Source of the DNA: Calditrichota bacterium
Lineage (GTDB): Bacteria > Calditrichota > Calditrichia > Calditrichales > Calditrichaceae
Reading direction: 5' to 3'
Assembly (NCBI GenBank): GCA_024278715.1
Contig: JAJRSN010000497.1
Span: forward strand, 1 to 7,857
DNA: 7,857 nucleotides
The notes below the pieces were generated by a model. That model was not told where the DNA came from. It saw only the letters and a program-made list of their open reading frames with translations, and searched no databases. Position numbers and translations under genes: made by a program. Within the stretch, counting starts at the first letter, position 1. Every line of letters begins with the position of its first letter. Positions 1 to 6,510 of the stretch are shown one piece after another.

Positions 1-642
1 AAACTTCCGCGCCTTGGAACCGCACGGCGCTGGCATGAGGAAGCTCCGCAGAATTTTACATTTACCATGAAAGCCTGGCAGGGAATCACACACCTTTCAA
101 CATCTCCAACGTACCGCAGAGCCAAACTGCAATGGGAACCCGAACGTTTGAGGCAATTGGGACATTTTCAAAATACAGAAGAAGTGTTCAAAGCCTGGCA
201 GCAGACCGCAATAATCGCCAGGGCTGTTAACGCCAAAGTAATTGTCTTTCAGTGCCCGCCCAATTTCAAACAAAGCGAGGCTGCAATACAGAATCTGCAA
301 ACTTTTTTTAAATCCGTTGAACGGGACAATTTTTTATTTGCCGTCGAATTTCGAGCAAACTGGGAAAGATCAGTAATAAAACAACTTTGCGACGAATTAA
401 ATCTCATTCATTGCGTCGATCCTTTTAAAGAACAGACGGTTTCCGCAAAGATCCGCTATTTTCGTTTGCACGGTGCGCCGCCCGGAAAACGGATGTACCG
501 CTACCAATTTAGCGATTCGGATTTGGAACAGTTAAAAAATCTGATTTTAAAAGATAACGGAGCGGAAGAGATTTTTTGCCTCTTTAATAACATTGCCATG
601 TTCGACGACGCGCAGCGTTTTAAAAAAATGACCTTCGGCTGA
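1..642 (+). CDS. DUF72 (YecE-like) family protein, 5' end outside window
   Basis: This is the C-terminal part (213 residues) of a DUF72-family protein, a TIM-barrel-like family of unknown biochemical function that includes E. coli YecE. The frame is open from base 1. The residues before the first ATG at 67 (LPRLGTARRWHEEAPQNFTF) match the family's conserved 'lPs..t..rW.e..P..F.FavKa...iTH' segment, so that ATG is internal and the true start lies left of the window. Further family motifs follow in order: FQCPPNF, FAVEFRANW, YFRLHG, a YRYQFSDSDL segment and FNN near the C-terminus. Full-length members have roughly 240 residues, so about 30 residues are probably missing. The stop is TGA at 640-642. 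The gene converges on hutI with only 16 nt between the two stop codons and no clear terminator hairpin there. Family assignment is confident; the molecular role is unknown. Confidence 0.9.
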   Translation, partial: KLPRLGTARRWHEEAPQNFTFTMKAWQGITHLSTSPTYRRAKLQWEPERLRQLGHFQNTEEVFKAWQQTAIIARAVNAKVIVFQCPPNFKQSEAAIQNLQTFFKSVERDNFLFAVEFRANWERSVIKQLCDELNLIHCVDPFKEQTVSAKIRYFRLHGAPPGKRMYRYQFSDSDLEQLKNLILKDNGAEEIFCLFNNIAMFDDAQRFKKMTFG

Positions 643-658
643 TCATTTTCATATCAAT

Positions 659-1885
659 CTAACCGGAACGGGTAAAAACAACGGCTCCCTTTTTAATAGT
701 CATAAACGTATGATTCATTCCGTAATGATAGGGTAGATAATTCAAATTCGGAATATCCAGAATAACCAGATCCGCCTGTTTACCGGGTTCAATGGCGCCG
801 ATCCGGTCTTCCGATGAAAGGGATTTTGCCGGAATGTACGTGCTTGCCCAGAGCAGTTCTTCAGGTAACATTTTTAATTTTAAAGCGGCAATGGTCCATA
901 TTAACTGAAAATTCTGCGTGGTTGAGCTGCCCGGATTAAAATCGGTCGAAATTGCCACTTCACAACCCGCATCGATCATTTTGCGCGCCGGAGCGTATTT
1001 GTCTTTACCGAGAAAGAAAGTGGTGCCTGGCAAAAGCACCGGGATCACGCCTTTTTCTGCCATGGCTTTAATTCCCTCTTCCGATGTCTGCACCAGATGA
1101 TCGGCGGTTACAGCTCTGATGTCTGCGGCTAACTCTGCTCCGCCGAAGGAAGCCAATTCGTCGGCATGGATACGCGCCTTCAATCCGTACTTTTGGGCGG
1201 TCGTTAAAATGCGCCGGCTCTCCTCCACAGTGAACACGCCTTTTTCGCAAAACACATCGCAATAACGGGCTAATTTCCGTTCAGCCACCAGAGGAATCAT
1301 TTCGGAGCAAACCAATTCCACGTAAGCTTCGCGGTCGTTGCGATATTCATCGGGAATTTCGTGCGCGCCCAAAAAAGTGGGAATCATTTCCAGCGGCTGT
1401 TCTTCATTAAGTTCATTAATGATTTCCAATGTTTTTATTTCATCCCTGGTCGAAAGTCCGTAACCGCTCTTTGCCTCTATGGTAGTTACGCCGTACTCCA
1501 AAAAGCGCTTAATTCGTTTACCTGTTGCCTGTTTAATCGCCTTTTTTTCAGCCTCCCTGAATTTACGAACGCTGTTGCGAATTCCGCCTCCGGCGGCGGC
1601 AATCTCTTCGTAACTTTTACCCTGAATGCGCATCACAAATTCATCTTCCCGCGTTTTCCAGAATACGGGATGGGTATGGGCGTCGATGAAGCCGGGCAAC
1701 ACCGCTTTACCCGAAGCGTTAATCACCTGATCGACTTGGGGCGTGCTGTCACGGAATTCAAAAATTTTCTCAATTTTACTGTCATGAATCAAAAGATGAA
1801 CGTTTTTTTTATCAATGACCTTTCCGTAACCGGCGCGTAAATCGGGGGTAAACAAATGGGAAATATTCTTAATTAAAATTCGCAT
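659..1885 (-). CDS. hutI: imidazolonepropionase HutI
   Basis: HutI (EC 3.5.2.7) hydrolyses 4-imidazolone-5-propanoate to N-formimino-L-glutamate, the third step of cytosolic histidine degradation. The 408-residue product is the usual full length and has the amidohydrolase fold. Residues 1-65 and about 360-408 form the small beta domain around the TIM barrel. Metal ligands are visible: H70 and H72 in DAHTHPVF, H240 in ARIHADE, and D315 in STDFNPGSS. H175 (FLGAHE), E243 and H263 (TADHL) fit the catalytic and supporting positions. R79 and Y142 (EAKSGYGLS) fit the substrate-binding positions known for the family. The ATG at 1885 has an AGGA ribosome site 7 nt upstream, inside the short gap after the HIT gene's stop, which suggests co-transcription. 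No hutH, hutU, hutG or hut regulator lies in the window. No active-site residue appears to be missing. Confidence 0.96.
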   Translation of the reverse strand: MRILIKNISHLFTPDLRAGYGKVIDKKNVHLLIHDSKIEKIFEFRDSTPQVDQVINASGKAVLPGFIDAHTHPVFWKTREDEFVMRIQGKSYEEIAAAGGGIRNSVRKFREAEKKAIKQATGKRIKRFLEYGVTTIEAKSGYGLSTRDEIKTLEIINELNEEQPLEMIPTFLGAHEIPDEYRNDREAYVELVCSEMIPLVAERKLARYCDVFCEKGVFTVEESRRILTTAQKYGLKARIHADELASFGGAELAADIRAVTADHLVQTSEEGIKAMAEKGVIPVLLPGTTFFLGKDKYAPARKMIDAGCEVAISTDFNPGSSTTQNFQLIWTIAALKLKMLPEELLWASTYIPAKSLSSEDRIGAIEPGKQADLVILDIPNLNYLPYHYGMNHTFMTIKKGAVVFTRSG

Positions 1886-1903
1886 GATTTCATCCTGCGG
1901 GTT

Positions 1904-2401
1904 TTATTTTCCGTACAGTCGCTTAAACTCATCGCGCATCTTTTTCCAGGTCGCCTCCAGACTTTCGGAGACCACTTTGGTATCGGCAATGATGGGCATA
2001 AAATTGGTGTCGCCGTCCCAGCGCGGAACAATATGATAATGAAGATGCTCGTCGATGCCCGCTCCGGCGGTTCGTCCCAAATTCATGCCAATGTTCAGGG
2101 CGTGGGGATTCATCACATTTTTCATCACCTGAATGGTCTTTTGAATGGTTTTTTGCATGTCCGTCAGAATGTCGTCCGGAACCTGCAAAAAATCGCCCGT
2201 ATGCAAGTAAGGAACCACCATCACATGCCCGTTGTTGTAAGGAAACTTATTCAGAATCACAAAACACTTTTCGGAGCGGTAAGGAATGAGATATTTGGCG
2301 TCGTCGTTTGCTTTGGGAAATTCGCAAAAAATACAACCGTCGGTTTTATCGATTTCATCCAAAATGTACTTCATGCGCCATGGCGCCCATAAATGCTTCA
2401 T
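1904..2401 (-). CDS. HIT family protein, Ap4A phosphorylase-like
   Basis: This is a 165-residue histidine-triad protein of the bacterial branch that begins LWAPWRM and includes the mycobacterial Ap4A phosphorylase Rv2613c. Such enzymes cleave diadenosine polyphosphates or other nucleotidyl conjugates in the cytosol. The HIT motif is HLHYHIV at residues 119-125, with H121 as the expected nucleophile. Other family marks are CIFC (23-26), NKFPYNNGHVMVVP (51-64), MNLGRTAGAGIDEH before the triad, and a C-terminal NFMPIIADTKV segment. I chose the ATG at 2401 rather than the one at 2434. It is preceded by GAGG with a 7-nt spacer and gives the conserved MKHLWAPWRM N-terminus, whereas the upstream ATG falls inside a hairpin. 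The gene lies between the EF-G-like gene and hutI on the same strand. Substrate specificity cannot be read from sequence alone. Confidence 0.92.
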   Translation of the reverse strand: MKHLWAPWRMKYILDEIDKTDGCIFCEFPKANDDAKYLIPYRSEKCFVILNKFPYNNGHVMVVPYLHTGDFLQVPDDILTDMQKTIQKTIQVMKNVMNPHALNIGMNLGRTAGAGIDEHLHYHIVPRWDGDTNFMPIIADTKVVSESLEATWKKMRDEFKRLYGK

Positions 2402-2426
2402 GCCTTTTCCTCGTTTTGTAACTATA

Positions 2427-2457
2427 AAGCCCAATACCGTTTTCTGGCATTGGGCTT
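2427..2457 (-). terminator. hairpin between the EF-G-like and HIT genes; terminator or attenuator
   Basis: The arms AAGCCCAAT (2427-2435) and ATTGGGCTT (2449-2457) are perfect inverted repeats. In the minus-strand RNA the stem extends inward through a G-U pair and two more C-G pairs, giving about 12 bp with a 7-nt loop. On the plus strand the G-U position would be an A-C mismatch, so the structure favours minus-strand transcripts, which is the coding direction here. The hairpin begins 40 nt after the EF-G-like stop and ends 25 nt before the HIT start. The downstream tract (TTTATAGTT) is only moderately T-rich. Partial termination, attenuation or 3'-end stabilisation are therefore as likely as full termination. 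Confidence 0.55.
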
Positions 2458-2496
2458 ATGATTACTGTTTTTTCATTTGGGTTTTCGCAAAACAGA

Positions 2497-4569
2497 TTAA
2501 CTTTCTTCCTGCTCCTTTTTAGCTTTTTCAATAATTTTTTGAGCGATGTCAGGCGGAACTTCTTCGTAATGCGAGAAGGATCGGGTATGGATGCCTCTTC
2601 CCTGAGTCAGAGAACGAAGGGTGGTTGAATAGCGATAAAGCTCTGCCAGAGGCACCTGCGCTTTAATCACCTGAAACCGTCCGTCACGATCCATTCCCAT
2701 AATGCGTCCGCGGCGGCTGCTGATATCGCCCATCACGTCGCCCATGTATTCATCGGGAACACGGACTTCCACGTTGTAAACAGGTTCTAAAATTACAGGA
2801 TTTGCGTCCAGAAAAGCCTTTTTGAAAGCCATGGAAGCTGCCACTTTAAACGCCATTTCCGAAGAATCGACGCTGTGATAGCTTCCGTCGTAAACAGCCA
2901 CGCGTACATCCACCACAGGATAGCCGGCTAAAACGCCTTTTTCCATGGTTTCGATCACGCCTTTTTCTACCGCGGGAATAAACTTACCCGGAATCACGCC
3001 GCCGACAATTTCATCTTTAAATTCGAATTCTTGACCTCTTTCCAACGGCTCGAGACGCAAATGACAGTCGCCGTACTGTCCGCGACCGCCGGTCTGCTTT
3101 TTGAATTTACCCTGTGCGGTAGCGGTTTTGCGAATGGTTTCGCGGTAGGGAATCTTCGGCTCTTCCTCTTCCACTTCCACGTTAAATTTTTGATGCAGAC
3201 GTTTTAAAATGATCTGCAAGTGCAGTTCGCCCTGACCCGACACAATGGTCTGATGCAATTCGGAATCCTGATAATAGAGAAAGGTGGGGTCTTCTTCGTG
3301 CAGCAGATGCAATCCGTTGCTGATTTTTTCTTCATCGCCTTTGGCTTTGGGTTTAATTGCCGTACGAATGATGGGCTCGGGAAATTCGATTTTGGGGAAT
3401 TTAAAGTTATGCCCTTTTGCGCTTAAAGTATCGCTGGTGTGCGTGGCTTTTAGTTTGACAACAGCGCCGATGTCGCCCGCGGGTACCGCGTCAACGCTCT
3501 TTTTATTCTTGCCGTTGAGAATAAAAATCTGTCCGATACGCTCCGTGTGACCGTCGCGAGTATTGATGACGTCTTCACCGGTTTTCAGCGTTCCCGAAAA
3601 AACTTTAAAAAAAGAAAGCTCGCCCATGTGCTGCTCGGAAACGGTTTTAAAAATCAACGCAGCCACGGGTCCGTCGGGATCCACTTTAACTGATTTGCCG
3701 TCTTCGGTTTTAACCTCTCCGCGTTCGTTAGGAGCCGGACAAAAATTAACGATTATATCCAACAAACGTTTTACGCCGATATTATTCAAAGCGGATACGC
3801 AGAACACGGGAAAAATCATATCAGCCGCTACTGCTTTTTTAAAACCGGCTTTAAACTCGTCTTCGCTCAAACCGCCGGCGTCAAAATATTTTTCCATCAA
3901 CGTATCGTCGCTTTCCGCCACCGCTTCAACCAATTTGAGATGCAATTCTTCAGCCTTGTCTTTTAAATCGGCGGGAATATCCTCTTCCGTGAAATTGCCG
4001 CTGCCGTCTTTGGCAAATTTGAGCAGCTTCATGCGAAACAGATCGACCATGCTGTCAAAATTCGGACCAGTTTCCACGGGGAACTGTGCCAATACAACCT
4101 GATGACCAAAGCTCTCCGTCAAACCCTCAACCACGTTGTCGAACTCAATGTTCTCCCGATCCAGCTTATTGATTATGACAAAACGCGAAACGCCCTGTTT
4201 GGCTGCTTCCGCCCAGACCTGTTCCGTACCGACTTCTACTCCGGAAGAGGCGGATACCACAACAAACATGGTATCCACAACACGCATGGCGCCCACTACT
4301 TCGCCAAAAAAATCAGAATATCCGGGAGTATCCATAATATTTATTTTATGATCTTTCCACACGCCGTGACCCAGCGAAGAACTAATGGAAATTTGACGTT
4401 CAATTTCATCGGGATTATAATCCGAAATCGTGCTTCCCTGTTCCACTGAACCCATTCGGTTTATTTCTTTAAGATTATAGAGGAGTGCCTCAAACAAAAT
4501 GGTTTTGCCGCTGCCGCCATGTCCCCCAAATCCGATATTGCGAATATGATCCGTTTGAAAGAGTTTCAC
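2497..4569 (-). CDS. fusA: elongation factor G-like translational GTPase (EF-G paralogue)
   Basis: This is a full-length five-domain EF-G (690 residues). EF-G uses GTP to drive tRNA-mRNA translocation or ribosome recycling, but the G motifs indicate the divergent EF-G-2/FusA2-like class rather than the canonical housekeeping factor. G1 is GHGGSGKT (16-23) instead of AHxDxGKT. Switch I reads ERQISIS, with S61 where canonical EF-G has the Mg-binding Thr of RGITI. G3 is DTPGYSDF (80-87), with Tyr84 replacing the catalytic His. G4 is NKLDRE (134-139) and G5 is SAL (259-261). Domain II starts near 300, domain III near 395 and domain IV near 480, with the GGRGQYG loop at 494-500 and DGSYHSVDSSEMAF from 561 (tip His565). 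Domain V starts near 600 and includes DEYMGDVMGDISSRRG. The start codon is GTG, set by a strong AGGAGG. It is probably the first gene of the cluster with the HIT gene and hutI. Confidence 0.93.
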   Translation of the reverse strand: MKLFQTDHIRNIGFGGHGGSGKTILFEALLYNLKEINRMGSVEQGSTISDYNPDEIERQISISSSLGHGVWKDHKINIMDTPGYSDFFGEVVGAMRVVDTMFVVVSASSGVEVGTEQVWAEAAKQGVSRFVIINKLDRENIEFDNVVEGLTESFGHQVVLAQFPVETGPNFDSMVDLFRMKLLKFAKDGSGNFTEEDIPADLKDKAEELHLKLVEAVAESDDTLMEKYFDAGGLSEDEFKAGFKKAVAADMIFPVFCVSALNNIGVKRLLDIIVNFCPAPNERGEVKTEDGKSVKVDPDGPVAALIFKTVSEQHMGELSFFKVFSGTLKTGEDVINTRDGHTERIGQIFILNGKNKKSVDAVPAGDIGAVVKLKATHTSDTLSAKGHNFKFPKIEFPEPIIRTAIKPKAKGDEEKISNGLHLLHEEDPTFLYYQDSELHQTIVSGQGELHLQIILKRLHQKFNVEVEEEEPKIPYRETIRKTATAQGKFKKQTGGRGQYGDCHLRLEPLERGQEFEFKDEIVGGVIPGKFIPAVEKGVIETMEKGVLAGYPVVDVRVAVYDGSYHSVDSSEMAFKVAASMAFKKAFLDANPVILEPVYNVEVRVPDEYMGDVMGDISSRRGRIMGMDRDGRFQVIKAQVPLAELYRYSTTLRSLTQGRGIHTRSFSHYEEVPPDIAQKIIEKAKKEQEES

Positions 4570-4574
4570 TTGTG

Positions 4575-4580
4575 CCTCCT
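4575..4580 (-). promoter_or_regulatory. ribosome binding site of the EF-G-like gene
   Basis: A consensus AGGAGG on the minus strand lies 5 nt before the GTG at 4567-4569. It decides the non-ATG start and gives the family-typical MKLFQTDHIRNIGF N-terminus. Confidence 0.85.
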
Positions 4581-4836
4581 TTTTTGAAAGGTCAATTTTT
4601 GTTTTCTACCTGGGCATTCTGCTTTCATAAGTCGTTAAAAATACTAAATTCCCCTTGCCAATTCAAGCGAAAGTTAGGTTCTTATTCGCTTAATTTTATT
4701 CTTTTGAAAAAGCCTTTTACTAAACTTTACGATCCGGACAATTTATTTACCTTCGCAACGGGTTGTTTTTAGCGTTCCGATGCTTTTATATCCTGCGGAG
4801 GCGCCTGCAGCTAGAGCATAAATAAGCTATTATTGA
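4581..4836. other. divergent intergenic region, no gene recognised
   Basis: This is most of the 333-nt gap between the divergent EF-G-like and FkbM genes. It is AT-rich and shows no conserved coding potential or RNA gene that I recognise. A TAGTAT on the minus strand (4641-4646) could be a -10 element for the EF-G-like gene, but no well-spaced -35 accompanies it. A GC-rich patch around 4792-4812 contains the 8-bp palindrome AGGCGCCT (4799-4806), flanked by CTGC and GCAG. It lies just upstream of the likely FkbM promoter and could be a protein-binding site, though the dyad is imperfect. Confidence 0.5.
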
Positions 4837-4865
4837 TTGAATCGTATTTCAGAAACTTTTAAATT
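4837..4865 (+). promoter_or_regulatory. candidate sigma-70-type promoter for the FkbM gene
   Basis: TTGAAT (4837-4842) and TAAATT (4860-4865) are separated by an ideal 17-nt spacer. This would place the transcription start near 4872 and leave a leader of about 30 nt before the ATG at 4903. Each hexamer matches the E. coli consensus at four positions. The surroundings are AT-rich, so a chance match is possible. Confidence 0.35.
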
Positions 4866-4902
4866 AAATTTTTCGGATTTTCTTAACCGAGAGCGCTGAA
4901 AT

Positions 4903-5802
4903 ATGATTTTTAAATTGGCTAAATTAACAAGTGTCTTTTTATTTGCTTCCATCGTAAATAAAATAGAAAAAAAGAAAATCTTAAAAACCCCTTTGAACGG
5001 TTCACTTTGGTACGAACCGGAATTAAGATTATTGCCTCACATTATTCCCGCCGACAAACCGTTTTTTGACATAGGCGCCAATCAGGGTTTGTACGGATTG
5101 ATGGCTCTCGATTTAGTCGGCAAAAAAAATCTGTTCAATTTTGAACCAATGCCCATTCCGTTTTTAACGCTCAAATATCGCTTCAGGCGTTCCAACAACC
5201 ATCGGACAGCTCTGTCTGATAAGCCCGGCGTTAAGACAATCCATATTCCCTTAATAGGAAAGAAAAAAACAACCACGCGCGCCACGCTGGAAAGGGGAAT
5301 TATTGAACAGGATCAGACGGGAACTAAAACCCTTCAGGTCAAAACTACTTCTCTGGATATTTTCACGGAGAAGTACGAACCCGATAACATAGGCTTTTTA
5401 AAAATCGATGTGGAAGGGCATGAACTTAAAACGATTTCGGGGGGTCTGAAAACTATCAAAACGCATAAACCGATTATTCAGGCAGAAATTGAACAGCGTC
5501 ATCACGATCAACCGATCGAATCGATTTTTGAATTCATTGAACATTTGGGTTACTGCGGTTATTTTTTCAATGTTTCAAAGATGACGCTGTTTCCTATCTC
5601 CAAGTTTTCAGTCAAGAAAGATCAGAACATCAGAAAGCAAAAATCCGCCGTTTACATCAACAATTTTATTTTTATTCCAAAAAGTCAGGTGGCAAAAGTC
5701 ATGGATAAAGCCGGTAGATGGCTGGAAAAGGAAAGAAAACAGCTTGATCAAAAATTAAATTTGCAGAATTGGAAAACCCACGCTATTGACCTTGAAAGAT
5801 AG
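4903..5802 (+). CDS. FkbM family SAM-dependent methyltransferase
   Basis: This 299-residue class I methyltransferase has an FkbM-type core. Family members methylate hydroxyl groups on sugars, glycans or secondary metabolites using S-adenosylmethionine. The SAM-binding glycine loop is FFDIGANQGLYG (54-65), followed by FNFEP (78-82) with the acidic residue that usually contacts the ribose. The diagnostic FkbM segment FLKIDVEGHELKTISGG is at 165-181, and IIQAEIE (191-197) follows. The N-terminus has a short hydrophobic stretch (about 8-18) too short for a confident membrane anchor. The tail after about 262 is a charged, probably helical extension. An in-frame TGA at 4897-4899 just upstream makes the ATG at 4903 the earliest ATG start; the ribosome site is weak. 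No glycosyltransferase or polysaccharide genes adjoin it, so the substrate cannot be guessed. Its last 20 nt overlap the convergent Uma2 gene. Confidence 0.88.
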   Translation: MIFKLAKLTSVFLFASIVNKIEKKKILKTPLNGSLWYEPELRLLPHIIPADKPFFDIGANQGLYGLMALDLVGKKNLFNFEPMPIPFLTLKYRFRRSNNHRTALSDKPGVKTIHIPLIGKKKTTTRATLERGIIEQDQTGTKTLQVKTTSLDIFTEKYEPDNIGFLKIDVEGHELKTISGGLKTIKTHKPIIQAEIEQRHHDQPIESIFEFIEHLGYCGYFFNVSKMTLFPISKFSVKKDQNIRKQKSAVYINNFIFIPKSQVAKVMDKAGRWLEKERKQLDQKLNLQNWKTHAIDLER

Positions 5803-6363
5803 TTTTCAGATCAATTTCAAAACCTTTTAAGACCAAAGATTGTATTGCTCCGTCTTTTTCCTTTCGCTGTAAAAGTTCGAATCTTTTGTCTTTCAAGTCG
5901 TACACTTCCACCCACTGACGGATAGGATCCACAATCCAGTATTCCTTCACACCAAAATGTTCGTACAACTCTTTTTTGTCAAACATGTCGTAATAAGCCG
6001 TGGACGGTGAAATTATTTCGATGATGAGATCGGGAGCGCCGGAAATATTTTTCTGTGTGATGATTTCCGAACGCTCCGCGGAAACAAACAAAATATCTGG
6101 TTGAACGACATTATCTTTGCTCAGAACAACATCAATCGGCGCATCTAAAACAGTTCCGTTTTTTGTGTTTTCACAAAGGTTCTTAATTCATATTCAATAT
6201 TTGCCTTTACCGTTTGATAGAATGTATCGGGAGAGGCTAACATGATTAATTCTCCCTTGATCAATTCGTAGCGATTTCCGTCTTCCGGGAGCCGTAAATA
6301 ATCAAGGTAAGTAAATTTTCGCTTTAATGCCGTGTAAGGCGTGATAAGTTCTCTTGCCTTCAT
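5783..6363 (-). pseudogene. Uma2 (DUF820) family endonuclease-fold gene, split by a -1 frameshift
   Basis: Two adjacent reading frames together encode one complete Uma2-family protein, with a restricted PD-(D/E)XK nuclease fold of mostly unknown function. The N-terminal part starts at the ATG at 6363 (AGGA 9 nt upstream) and carries the family's FTYLDYLRLPEDGNRYELIKGEL segment. It runs to a TAG at 6145-6147. The C-terminal part, in the other frame, continues as NGTVLDAPIDVVL, then VVQPDILFVS, GAPDLIIEIISPST and FGVKEYWIVDP. In the joined 193-residue product, the fold's catalytic candidates are D90, D112, E116 and K130, all present. Homology switches frames exactly at an A6 run on the coding strand (6159-6164 in plus coordinates), and a seventh A would restore a normal-length protein. 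Possible causes are a sequencing error, a recent mutation, or slippage during transcription or translation. The 3' end overlaps the FkbM gene by 20 nt. Confidence 0.85.
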
Positions 6364-6396
6364 GATATTATTTCCTGGTTTTTTTAAATATAAAAA

Positions 6397-6435
6397 CCGC
6401 TTTTTGCGGAAACAAATTAAAAGCAATTTCCGCAA
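6397..6435 (-). promoter_or_regulatory. overlapping hairpins between the SprT-like and Uma2 genes
   Basis: A perfect 9-bp inverted repeat, TTGCGGAAA/TTTCCGCAA (6404-6412 and 6427-6435), has a 14-nt loop. Part of its second arm in the minus-strand RNA (CCGC, 6406-6409) can alternatively pair with GCGG (6397-6400) across an AAAAA loop, and that short hairpin is followed by TTTTTATATTT. The second form resembles a weak intrinsic terminator after the SprT-like gene, 34 nt before the Uma2 start. The two structures exclude each other. The second stem has only 4 bp, so regulation is speculative. Confidence 0.35.
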
Positions 6436-6510
6436 GATTGAAAGATTAATCCGGATCAGGAATGAAAATTTTTCTGCTTTACAAATTAGTAGCCGTTGAA
6501 AGTAATATCT

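Noticed and set aside
67..642. ATG at 67 as the start of the DUF72 gene
   Set aside because: The frame is open to base 1, and the residues encoded upstream match the conserved DUF72 N-terminal region, so the gene continues left of the window.
643..658. Possible bidirectional terminator between the DUF72 gene and hutI
   Set aside because: Only a 4-bp TGAT/ATCA pairing can be seen, with no GC-rich stem or clear T-run.
1361..1840. Long plus-strand open frame opposite hutI
   Set aside because: It lies wholly antisense to a strongly conserved gene, and its product resembles no family I recognise.
2399..2434. ATG at 2434 as the start of the HIT gene (11 extra residues)
   Set aside because: It lies within the hairpin stem and lacks a good ribosome site. 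The ATG at 2401 has GAGG at proper spacing and gives the family N-terminus.
3563..4449. Plus-strand open frames opposite the EF-G-like gene
   Set aside because: They are low-complexity Ser/Thr-rich or otherwise unrecognisable products antisense to a conserved gene; their openness comes from its codon composition.
4485..4772. Plus-strand open frame running from the EF-G-like 5' end into the intergenic region
   Set aside because: It spans the other gene's start and ribosome site, has no recognisable domain, and shows no ribosome site worth trusting.
6364..6435. TTG at 6435 as an earlier start of the Uma2 gene
   Set aside because: It would translate through the hairpin into a basic, non-conserved extension. 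The ATG at 6363 has an AGGA and gives the usual family length.
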